NCBI GenBank assembly: GCA_964655005.1
Contig: CAZZKE010000007.1
Location: forward strand, 12,336 to 76,335
Reading direction: 5' to 3'
Source: CAZZKE01 sp964655005
GTDB lineage: Bacteria > Pseudomonadota > Alphaproteobacteria > Rhodospirillales > JABHCV01
Length of the DNA stretch: 64,000 nucleotides
The position numbers and the translations under genes are program-made. This document shows, piece by piece, positions 9,440 to 16,736 of this stretch (positions are counted from its first letter, which is position 1; each line of letters opens with the position of its first letter). A model generated the notes under the pieces. It did no database searches and was not told the DNA's origin. It saw only the letters and a program-made list of their open reading frames with translations.

Positions 9440-11611
9440 ATGCGTGGATTATGTAACAAGCTAGTTAATACCCTGTTGAAATACAGGGGAATTATCCATT
9501 CGCTGCTGATCGCCGAGCGTGATCGCTGGGTCTTGTGGCTGCCCGTTTCACTGGCCTCTGGGGTCGCCGTTTATTTCGGCCTGGATATCGAACCGCCATA
9601 TTTTCTGGGCGTCGCGGGAGTGCTGATTTCCGGCGCCGTGGTCTGGGCTTTGCGTCAGACAAAGCCGGCCATGTGGCTGATCGGGGTCTCCATGCTCGCC
9701 TTCAGCCTCGGTTTCACCGCCGGACAATGGCGGACCATGCGGGTCGCCGCCCCGGTGATCCTGGAAAATCTTCGTGCGGTTGGCATCGAAGGCCGTGTCG
9801 TGCGTATCGAAAGCCGCCACAGGGGAGTTAGGATTACCCTTGATCGCCTACGAATTTCGACCCTCGGTCCGCGCCGGACGCCGGCCAGAATAACCGCCAC
9901 GCTAGCCGGAAAGCAGCCGGATTTGAACATCGGCGACTGGGTTCGCGGCCGCTTCGGCCTGTCGCCGCCGCCGCCGCCCGCCGCCCCCGGGGCCTTTGAC
10001 TTCCAGCGCCGGGCCTATTTTCGGGGTATCGGCGGTGTCGGATTTTCCTATGGCGCGGTGACGGTAACCGACCGGGCCGATTCCGGCGGAATTTCGGGGC
10101 TGTTATCGGGAATTATCAACCTGCGCCGCAAAATCGCCACCCGGGTGGCTGGATATTTTGCGGACCGGGGCCGGGCCGATACCGGGGCGGTGGTGGCGGC
10201 GCTGATGACCGGCGAACGGGGCGGAATTTCCGAACAGGTAATGGCCGGGGTCAGGAAATCCGGCCTGGCTCACCTGCTGGCTATTTCCGGCCTGCATATC
10301 GGCCTGATCGCCGGTATCGTATTTTTTGGGGTGCGGGCGATTCTGGCCCTGGCCGGGGCCACGGCGCTTAAATTTCCGATCAAGAAATGGGCCGCCGTGG
10401 CGGCCCTGATCGGGGCTTTTTCATATGCGCTGGTCGCCGGGGCGACGGTGCCGACGGTCCGCGCCTTCCTGATGATCGGGCTGGTCCTGGCGGCGGTGCT
10501 GTTTGACCGTCGCGGGCTGTCCATGCGTCTGGTCGGTTTCGCCTCAGTAGTCATTTTGCTGGTCCAGCCGGAAGCCCTGCTCGGCGCCAGCTTCCAGCTA
10601 TCGTTCGCCGCCGTGATCGCCCTGATCGCCGCCTACGAGGCGCTGTCGAAATGGCGGCAGGGCAGGATGCGATACGGTGATTTATCGCCCTCGGGATGGC
10701 AAAAACCGTTACTGTATCTGGGTGGGGTGGCGCTGACGACGCTGATTGCCGGCAGCGCTACGGCGCCGTTTGCGGCCTTCCATTTCAATCAGTTTCCCCA
10801 TTACGGGGTAATCGCCAACCTGATCGCCGTGCCGCTGACGGCGTTATGGATCATGCCCTGGGCGGTTGTCGCCTTCGCCCTGCTGCCGTTGGGGCTGGAA
10901 GGCCTGGCGCTGACGCCCATGGGCTGGGGCGTCGATCTGGTGCTGGCCGTGGCGGACACCGTATCCCACTGGCCCGGCGCCGTATCGTTGCTGCCGGCGA
11001 TGCCGGGCTGGGCCTTGCCGGTGATGGGTTTGGGCGGGTTGTGGCTGTGTTTGTGGCGGACCCGCTGGCGGTTGCTGGGCGCCACCGGGTTAGCCGTCGG
11101 GCTGGCCACGCTCGTCTTCGTCGAGACGCCGGATGTGCTGGTCGATCACCGGGGACGCCTGATGGCGGTGAAAGACGGCTCGGGCGGGCTGGCGATTTCA
11201 TCCCGGCGGGCCGGTCGCTTTACCGCAGGAGTCTGGCTTCGGCGGGCGGCGCTGGAAACGGCTTCGCCCTGGCCCGGCGCCATACCGGGGAACGATGCCG
11301 CCGGCCTGTCATGCGATGGCCTGGGTTGTATTTATTCCGCCCATGGGAAAACCATAGCCCTGATTACCGACATGGCGGCGCTTGCCGAAGACTGCGCCAT
11401 GGCGGTGGTGGTAATCAGCACCATTCCGGTGCGGGGCCGGTGCCGCGGCCCGGAAGTGGTTATCGATAAATTTGATTTATGGCGCGATGGCGGCCATGCC
11501 CTGTGGCTGAAAAACAACGAAATACGGGTGCAGAGCGTCAACGGGGTGCGCGGCGACAGGCCCTGGGTGCTGCGTCCGGAAAACAATAAAAAACCGACCG
11601 GTGGCGCGTAA
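9440..11611 (+). CDS. comEC: ComEC/Rec2-family DNA-uptake membrane protein
   Basis: 723 residues, about ten predicted membrane segments. The N-terminal region has three hydrophobic helices and an OB-like periplasmic segment (residues ~100-190). The Competence domain begins around residue 250 with the family hallmark L-A-H-L-L-A-I-S-G-L-H-I-G-L. ComEC forms the channel for single-stranded DNA entering the cytoplasm during transformation. The C-terminal ~180 residues correspond to the metallo-beta-lactamase-like part but show no HxHxDH metal motif, as in many alphaproteobacterial members. Position between gltX and lexA is conserved in the group. The 45 bases to the convergent lexA hold no obvious terminator. 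Confidence 0.93.
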   Translation: MRGLCNKLVNTLLKYRGIIHSLLIAERDRWVLWLPVSLASGVAVYFGLDIEPPYFLGVAGVLISGAVVWALRQTKPAMWLIGVSMLAFSLGFTAGQWRTMRVAAPVILENLRAVGIEGRVVRIESRHRGVRITLDRLRISTLGPRRTPARITATLAGKQPDLNIGDWVRGRFGLSPPPPPAAPGAFDFQRRAYFRGIGGVGFSYGAVTVTDRADSGGISGLLSGIINLRRKIATRVAGYFADRGRADTGAVVAALMTGERGGISEQVMAGVRKSGLAHLLAISGLHIGLIAGIVFFGVRAILALAGATALKFPIKKWAAVAALIGAFSYALVAGATVPTVRAFLMIGLVLAAVLFDRRGLSMRLVGFASVVILLVQPEALLGASFQLSFAAVIALIAAYEALSKWRQGRMRYGDLSPSGWQKPLLYLGGVALTTLIAGSATAPFAAFHFNQFPHYGVIANLIAVPLTALWIMPWAVVAFALLPLGLEGLALTPMGWGVDLVLAVADTVSHWPGAVSLLPAMPGWALPVMGLGGLWLCLWRTRWRLLGATGLAVGLATLVFVETPDVLVDHRGRLMAVKDGSGGLAISSRRAGRFTAGVWLRRAALETASPWPGAIPGNDAAGLSCDGLGCIYSAHGKTIALITDMAALAEDCAMAVVVISTIPVRGRCRGPEVVIDKFDLWRDGGHALWLKNNEIRVQSVNGVRGDRPWVLRPENNKKPTGGA

Positions 11612-11656
11612 TACCAGGGGGCAGGGGGCACCGATAGGGAATTTACCGGTAATTTC

Positions 11657-12358
11657 TCAGTACTTGCGAATAAGGCCGACCAGCTGTCCCTGAACCCGGA
11701 CCCTGTCGGGGCCGAAAATGCGGGTCTCGAAATCCTTGTTGGCGGGTTCCAGCGCAATCGACTGGCCCTTGCGGCGCAGCCGTTTCAGGGTCACTTCCTC
11801 GTTGTCGACGATAGCCACCACGATGGCCCCGTTTTCGGCCCTTTCCGATTGCCTGATAAGCACCGTGTCGCCGTCGTGGATACCGGCTTCGATCATTGAA
11901 TCGCCATCCACTTCAAGGGCGTAATGGTCGCCTTTACCAAGCAGCGATGGCGGGATGCCGATGGTGTTGGAGGGGTCGCGCATGGCTTCTATCGGAGTTC
12001 CGGCGGCGATTCGTCCGTACAGCGGAATATCAATGGTTTCAGTCTGTTCCGGCGCTTCGCCACCGGTAAACTTGAAGTCGCCGCGAATAATTTTCGGGTC
12101 GAAGCCGCCGTCGCCGGCGGGCCGCCCGCCGGCGACGGCAAGATCTTCCGGATGGCGTAAAATTTCCAGCGCCCGGGCGCGGTGCGGCAAACGGCGGATG
12201 AAGCCGCGTTCCTCAAGCCCGGTTATAAGCCGGTGAATGCCGGATTTCGAGGCCAGTCCCAGGGCGTCCTTCATTTCATCGTAAGAAGGCGATATGCCGT
12301 TTTTATTCAACCGCCGTTCGATAAAAACCAGAAGTTCGTGCTGTTTTTTGGTGAGCAT
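11657..12358 (-). CDS. lexA: LexA SOS repressor
   Basis: 233 residues. N-terminal winged helix-turn-helix (M-L-T-K-K-Q-H-E-L-L... S-P-S-Y-D-E-M-K-D-A-L... S-K-S-G-I-H-R-L-I) followed by the S24 peptidase domain. The self-cleavage Ala-Gly is in G-R-I-A-A-G-T-P (~125), the nucleophilic Ser in D-G-D-S-M-I, and the general-base Lys in the E-V-T-L-K-R-L segment. I chose ATG 12358 because alphaproteobacterial LexA begins M-L-T-K-K-Q and a GGAA sits six bases upstream. An in-frame TTG at 12376 would add six residues. A perfect SOS box lies upstream, so it should repress itself. Confidence 0.95.
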   Translation of the reverse strand: MLTKKQHELLVFIERRLNKNGISPSYDEMKDALGLASKSGIHRLITGLEERGFIRRLPHRARALEILRHPEDLAVAGGRPAGDGGFDPKIIRGDFKFTGGEAPEQTETIDIPLYGRIAAGTPIEAMRDPSNTIGIPPSLLGKGDHYALEVDGDSMIEAGIHDGDTVLIRQSERAENGAIVVAIVDNEEVTLKRLRRKGQSIALEPANKDFETRIFGPDRVRVQGQLVGLIRKY

Positions 12359-12398
12359 GGCGGTTTCCGTGGACAAAAATGGAACAAAAGCAAAACGT

Positions 12399-12421
12399 TG
12401 TCAAATGTTCTACTTTGGTTC
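12399..12421 (-). promoter_or_regulatory. LexA promoter with SOS box
   Basis: Read on the - strand, the 62 bases before lexA contain GAAC-N7-GAAC (positions 12421 to 12407), the direct-repeat operator recognised by alphaproteobacterial LexA. Two bases later comes a consensus TTGACA -35 hexamer (12404-12399). A -10 at 17 bp spacing would read CATTTT, a weak match. The box abuts the -35, so LexA bound there should block RNA polymerase. The box is seen directly; the promoter assignment is inference. Confidence 0.8.
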
Positions 12422-12437
12422 CTTTGGCGCGTCAAGC

Positions 12438-13655
12438 CTAAACGGAAATACACGACCCTCGCAGGGGCAGGATTTCGACCGAATCGCCGGCCTTGGCCAC
12501 CGCCGCGAAAGGCCGTCGGACAATCAGGCAATGGGCTTCGCTGAACCGGGCCAGCATGGCGCTGTCCTGCTTGCCGAGCGGCATCACCAGTTGCCCGCCA
12601 TCCGCGCCGGTGGCCAGCGAGGCCCGCAGGTATTCCTGGCGCAGGTCGTTTTCCGGCAGGTCCTGGCCCAGCGTGGCGGTCTCGCTGGCCGTCACGGTTT
12701 GCGAAATTCCCAACATCGCGGCCAGGGCGGGTTTCAGGAACAGCAACGAGCAAACCCCGGTCGAGACCGGATTTCCGGGCATGCCGAGCACCGGCAGCCC
12801 GCCGAAGCGGCCTTCCAGCACGCCGAACAGCAATGGTTTGCCGGGGCGCATGGCTATTTTATAGAAAATCTGGCGCAGTCCCAATTCCTGCAGGACTTTT
12901 CCGACCAGGTCGTAATCGCCGACCGAAGCGCCGCCGATGGTGATTAGCAGGTCGCATCCCATGGCCCCGTCGATGGCGTTTTTCAACTGATCGACCGTAT
13001 CCCCGGCGATGCCCAGATCGACCGGCTGGCCGCCCATGGCGCCGACCATGGCGGCCAGCAGGAAGCTGTTGGAAGAGACTATCTGCGATGGGCCCATGGC
13101 CTGGCCGGGCATGACCACCTCGTCGCCGGTGGCCAGTATGGCCACCCGTGGTTTGCGGCGCACCGACAGGCTTGGCGCGTTCATCGCCGCCGCCAGGCCG
13201 ATGTGGCGGGCGTTTAGTACGGCACCGCCCTTGAGCAGCACGTCGCCGGCGGAAAAATCCATGCCGCCCGGCCGGATGAATTTACCCGCCGAAACACCTT
13301 CCAGCATCCGGATGGCGCCTTCTGCCGGTTCGCTGTTTTCCTGCATGACAACGGCGTCGGCGCCATCGGGTAGCGGTGCGCCGGTAAAAATACGCACCGT
13401 TTCCCCGGCCCCGACGGTCCCCGCGAAACCGCTGCCGGCCTGGGATTCGCCGATCATCTTCAAAACCCCCGGGGTATCGGCGGCGCGAACCGCGTAGCCG
13501 TCCATTGAAGACACGGCGACCGGGGGATGGGATGTCCGGGAAGCCAGATCATCGGCCAGCACCCGGCCCAGGCAATCGCCCAGGGGAACCGTTTCGGGTT
13601 TCAGCGGTGAAAAGGCATCGATAACATGCGCTAGGGCTTCGGCGACTGGAATCAT
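12438..13655 (-). CDS. moeA: Molybdopterin molybdenumtransferase
   Basis: 405 residues. MoeA inserts molybdate into adenylylated molybdopterin to finish the Mo cofactor. Marks: P-x-x-x-S-x-M-D-G-Y-A-V near residue 50, the central T-G-A-P-L-P-x-G-A-D, A-I-L-A-T-G-D-E-V, the GGxSVGD loop (G-G-A-S-V-G-D-Y-D), K-I-A-M-R-P-G-K-P and G-L-P-G/M-P-G-N-P-V-S. Length matches the family. It follows moaC by 66 bases and is the last gene of the trpGDC-moaC-moeA unit before lexA. Confidence 0.95.
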   Translation of the reverse strand: MIPVAEALAHVIDAFSPLKPETVPLGDCLGRVLADDLASRTSHPPVAVSSMDGYAVRAADTPGVLKMIGESQAGSGFAGTVGAGETVRIFTGAPLPDGADAVVMQENSEPAEGAIRMLEGVSAGKFIRPGGMDFSAGDVLLKGGAVLNARHIGLAAAMNAPSLSVRRKPRVAILATGDEVVMPGQAMGPSQIVSSNSFLLAAMVGAMGGQPVDLGIAGDTVDQLKNAIDGAMGCDLLITIGGASVGDYDLVGKVLQELGLRQIFYKIAMRPGKPLLFGVLEGRFGGLPVLGMPGNPVSTGVCSLLFLKPALAAMLGISQTVTASETATLGQDLPENDLRQEYLRASLATGADGGQLVMPLGKQDSAMLARFSEAHCLIVRRPFAAVAKAGDSVEILPLRGSCISV

Positions 13656-13721
13656 CTGGGTCTGGCCTCAATAACTGATATGCGTTTCGGTGGGTTCGAT
13701 CTCAATATCGGGGGTTTTGGT

Positions 13722-14198
13722 CTATTCGGCCTTGAATTCACCGGATTTGCCGCCGTCCTTGTGGGTCAGGCGGATGTCGGTGATATGCATTCCCTTATCG
13801 ACCGCCTTGCACATATCGTAAACGGTCAGGGCGGCCACCGAGACGGCGCTCAGGGCCTCCATTTCGACGCCGGTGCGCCCGGTTAGCCGGCAAGTCGCGG
13901 CAATATCGACGGTGTTGCGTTCGGGATCGCACGAAAGTTCCACCTTGACCGAGGTCAGGTTCAGCGGATGGCACAGCGGAATCAGGTCGGCCGTTCGTTT
14001 GGCGGCCATGATACCGGCCAACTGGGCGATCGACAGGACATCGCCTTTCTTTACATTACCGCCCCGGATCAGCGCCATGGTCTCGGGTCGCATCAGTACC
14101 GATCCCCTGGCTGTCGCCGTGCGTTCGGTCTGGTCCTTGGCCGAAACATCGACCATGCGGGCGTTGCCGTCCTTGTCTATATGGGTCAGGTCGGCCAT
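13722..14198 (-). CDS. moaC: Cyclic pyranopterin monophosphate synthase
   Basis: 158 residues. MoaC closes the pterin ring to give cyclic pyranopterin monophosphate, the second half of the first step of Mo-cofactor synthesis. The conserved stretches A-x-L-A-G-I-M-A-A-K-R-T-x-x-L-I-P-L-C-H-P-L and T-G-V-E-M-E-A-L-x-A-V-x-V-A-A-L-T-V-Y-D-M-C-K are present, including the catalytic Lys and His. Its ATG overlaps the trpC stop as ATGA, so translation is probably coupled to the tryptophan genes, an arrangement common in alphaproteobacteria. Confidence 0.96.
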   Translation of the reverse strand: MADLTHIDKDGNARMVDVSAKDQTERTATARGSVLMRPETMALIRGGNVKKGDVLSIAQLAGIMAAKRTADLIPLCHPLNLTSVKVELSCDPERNTVDIAATCRLTGRTGVEMEALSAVSVAALTVYDMCKAVDKGMHITDIRLTHKDGGKSGEFKAE

Positions 14199-14992
14199 CA
14201 GTCTTTTCCCAGAATATTTCTTGTCGCCATCGCCACATTGTCCTCGCGCATCAGTGATTCACCGATCAGGAAGCGTTTCGCCCCGGCCCCGGCCATGCGG
14301 TCCAGATCGGACGCCGCATACAGCCCGCTTTCGGCCACCACCCGGCGGTCTTCGGGTACCATAGGGCAAAGCCGTTCGGTTGTCGCCAAATCCACTTCAA
14401 GGGTCTTTAAATTACGATTGTTAATGCCGATCAACGGCGAGGTCAGCGCCATGGCGCGTTCCAGTTCCGCCGCGTTATGGACCTCGATCAGCACATCCAT
14501 GCCAAGCGCCATGGCCTGGGCCTCAAGATCGCGAGCCTGGCCGTCTTGCAGCGCCGCCATTATTACAAGAATACAGTCGGCGCCCAGGGCGCGGGATTCG
14601 AACACCTGATAGGGATCGAGCATAAAATCCTTGCGCAGTACTGGCAACGATACGGCGGCGCGGGCCAACATTAAAAATTCATCGGACCCTTGAAAATAGG
14701 GGGCATCGGTCAATACCGACAGGCACGCCGCGCCACCCGACTGGTAAGCCCTGGCCAGCGATGGCGGGTCGAAATCGGCGCGGATCAAGCCCCTGGATGG
14801 CGATGCCTTCTTGATTTCGGCGATCAGGCCATAGCCGCCGCGTTCGACCTTGGCGTCTAGGGCCTCTGCGAAACCGCGTGGTTTGGGGGCCTCGCCCGCC
14901 GCCCGCCTGATGTCGGCCAGCGGCATCGCCGCCTTGCGGCTGGCGATATGGTGCCGCTTGTCGGCGCATATTTTCGCCAGAATATCGGACAT
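14198..14992 (-). CDS. trpC: Indole-3-glycerol phosphate synthase
   Basis: 264 residues, (beta/alpha)8 barrel. It closes the indole ring in tryptophan synthesis. Motifs: L-I-A-E-I-K-K-A-S-P-S-R-G near residue 60, V-L-R-K-D-F-M-L-D-P-Y-Q, I-G-I-N-N-R-N-L-K-T-L and V-A-E-S-G-L near the C-terminus. It is monofunctional, without TrpF. ATGA overlaps at both ends (trpD stop at its start, moaC start at its stop) show tight coupling. Confidence 0.96.
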   Translation of the reverse strand: MSDILAKICADKRHHIASRKAAMPLADIRRAAGEAPKPRGFAEALDAKVERGGYGLIAEIKKASPSRGLIRADFDPPSLARAYQSGGAACLSVLTDAPYFQGSDEFLMLARAAVSLPVLRKDFMLDPYQVFESRALGADCILVIMAALQDGQARDLEAQAMALGMDVLIEVHNAAELERAMALTSPLIGINNRNLKTLEVDLATTERLCPMVPEDRRVVAESGLYAASDLDRMAGAGAKRFLIGESLMREDNVAMATRNILGKD

Positions 14993-16023
14993 CAGGACGG
15001 TTCGTTGGTTATCGCGATCAATTTATCGAGCGTCGCCCGGGCGCCGCCACTATCGATCGCCGCCATGGCCAGCGCCATGCCGTCCCTTAAATCTCCGGCC
15101 TGACCGGCGACCAGCAGGGCCGCCCCCGAATTGTAGACGACGATATCCCGATAGGGGCCGGGCTCCCCCGCCAGCACGGCCAGCAAGGCCACCGCATTTT
15201 CTTCCGGGGTACCGCCTTTTAAATCGCCCGGCTCGGCGAGGCTCAGGCCGACGTCTTCCGGCGATACCTCGAAAGTGGTGACCCGGCCGTCCTTCAACTG
15301 GGCGACGTAGCTTACGCCGGTCGTGGTCAGTTCATCCAGACCGTCGGAGCCGTGCACCACCCAGGCCTGTTCGCAACCCATGTTGCCCAGCACCGCCGCC
15401 ATTGGCTCTATCCACTGGCGCGCGAAGGCGCCGGTGAATTGGCGCCTGACCCTGGCCGGGTTGGTCAGCGGGCCCAGCAGGTTGAAAATGGTCCGGGTGC
15501 CCAGTTCGACCCGGACCGGCCCGACATGCTTCATGGCGCTGTGATAAAGCGGCGCCATCAGGAAACCGATTCCGGCCTGGGTGATGGCCTTTTCGACATG
15601 GGCCAGGTCGGCGTCCAGATTAACGCCCAGCGCGGCCAGGACATCGGAAGCGCCGGATTTCGACGACAGCGCCCGGTTACCATGCTTGGCTATCGGTACC
15701 CCGCATGCCGCCGTAACAATGGCCGCCGCCGTCGATATGTTGTAGCTGCCCGATCCGTCGCCGCCGGTGCCGACGATATCGATGGCGTTTGCCGGGGCCT
15801 TCACCCGCAATGCCCGGGCCCGCATGGCGGTGGCCGCGCCGGTAATTTCATCGATTGTTTCGCCGCGCACCCGAAGCGCCATCAGGAAGCCGCCGATCTG
15901 GGCGTGGGTCGCCTCGCCGGACATGATGATGTTGAACGCCTGTACGGCTTCCTCGCGGTCCAGGCTGGCGCCGGTCGCCACCTTGCCGATATAGGTCTTG
16001 AGGTTGCCCGCCGGTAAGTTCAT
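14992..16023 (-). CDS. trpD: Anthranilate phosphoribosyltransferase
   Basis: 343 residues from an ATG that overlaps the trpG stop (ATGA). TrpD transfers phosphoribose from PRPP to anthranilate. The glycine-rich PRPP loop D-I-V-G-T-G-G-D-G (~80), N-I-S-T-A-A-A and K-H-G-N-R-A-L-S-S-K-S-G are intact. The same frame stays open further upstream to 16422 through trpG, but that part has no family similarity and is a shadow. A paralogue of this fold lies in the dsr cluster (43757-44749). Confidence 0.95.
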   Translation of the reverse strand: MNLPAGNLKTYIGKVATGASLDREEAVQAFNIIMSGEATHAQIGGFLMALRVRGETIDEITGAATAMRARALRVKAPANAIDIVGTGGDGSGSYNISTAAAIVTAACGVPIAKHGNRALSSKSGASDVLAALGVNLDADLAHVEKAITQAGIGFLMAPLYHSAMKHVGPVRVELGTRTIFNLLGPLTNPARVRRQFTGAFARQWIEPMAAVLGNMGCEQAWVVHGSDGLDELTTTGVSYVAQLKDGRVTTFEVSPEDVGLSLAEPGDLKGGTPEENAVALLAVLAGEPGPYRDIVVYNSGAALLVAGQAGDLRDGMALAMAAIDSGGARATLDKLIAITNEPS

Positions 16024-16604
16024 GCCGCGATTCTTTCCGGGGCCAGGTTGATAAAATTCCTGAGCAATTCGTGGCCGTGTTCCGAGGCGATGCTTTCCGG
16101 GTGAAACTGAACGCCATGAATGGGGCGGGTCTTGTGGGACAGGCCCTGAATAACCCCGTCGGGGCTTTCGGCGGTGATCTTCAGACAGTCGGGCAGGCCT
16201 TCCTTCGGCACCGTTAGGGAATGGTAGCGGGTCGCCCTGAACGGGCTCGGGATGCCGGCGAACAAACCGCTCCCGGTGTGCTCGATGGTGTCGGTCTTGC
16301 CGTGCATGGGTTTCGGCGCCCGGACCACGGCGCCGCCGAAATACTGGCCGATGCACTGATGGCCCAGACAAACCCCCAGGATCGGCAGTGTTTCCGGCGC
16401 CCGGGCCAGGATATCCAGGCAAATTCCGGCCTGATCGGGGTCGCAGGGGCCGGGCGACAGGACGATGGCCTGCGGATTCAGCGCCAGCGCCTGATCGGCG
16501 CTTAGCGTGTCATTGCGGCGCACATCCACATCCACCCCCAGTTCCCCCAGATAATGGCGCAGGTTATAGACAAAGCTGTCATAATTATCGATTAGTAAAA
16601 ACAT
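16020..16604 (-). CDS. trpG: Anthranilate synthase glutaminase component
   Basis: 194 residues, class I glutamine amidotransferase (triad). It supplies ammonia from glutamine to the TrpE synthase. Nucleophilic Cys in L-G-V-C-L-G-H-Q (~80) and the C-terminal V-Q-F-H-P-E-S-I His-Glu pair are present. First gene of the trpG-trpD-trpC-moaC-moeA unit. TrpE, often next to trpG, is absent here; the upstream slot is taken by a divergent copper ATPase gene. Confidence 0.95.
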   Translation of the reverse strand: MFLLIDNYDSFVYNLRHYLGELGVDVDVRRNDTLSADQALALNPQAIVLSPGPCDPDQAGICLDILARAPETLPILGVCLGHQCIGQYFGGAVVRAPKPMHGKTDTIEHTGSGLFAGIPSPFRATRYHSLTVPKEGLPDCLKITAESPDGVIQGLSHKTRPIHGVQFHPESIASEHGHELLRNFINLAPERIAA

Positions 16605-16671
16605 ATCAATTGCTTACCAAGATAGTCCGGTGTCCTCAAGGGGCAAGTAGGGAGAATCCCGATTAACCCTC

Positions 16672-16702
16672 TTGACCTTCCAGTTGGGGGAGGCACCATA
16701 TA
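16672..16702 (+). promoter_or_regulatory. CueR-type copper-responsive promoter of copA
   Basis: TTGACC (16672-16677) and CATATA (16697-16702) are separated by 19 bases, the over-long spacer typical of MerR-family activated promoters. The spacer carries the imperfect dyad CCTTCC...GGGAGG (16676-16681 and 16688-16693), close to the copA/CueR operator of enterobacteria. It lies 34 bases before the copper ATPase start. No cueR gene is in the window, so the regulator would act from elsewhere. Confidence 0.7.
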
Positions 16703-16736
16703 CGGGTTACATCTTACTAGAAGGTTTGAAAATATA

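Noticed and set aside
11609..11616. TAATACCA after comEC, like the tips of the inverted-repeat elements
   Set aside because: Only eight bases match and there is no inverted partner; chance or a fully decayed copy cannot be told apart.
16024..16422. Upstream extension of the trpD frame
   Set aside because: It runs through trpG in another frame; the ATGA-coupled ATG at 16023 gives the normal TrpD N-terminus and length.
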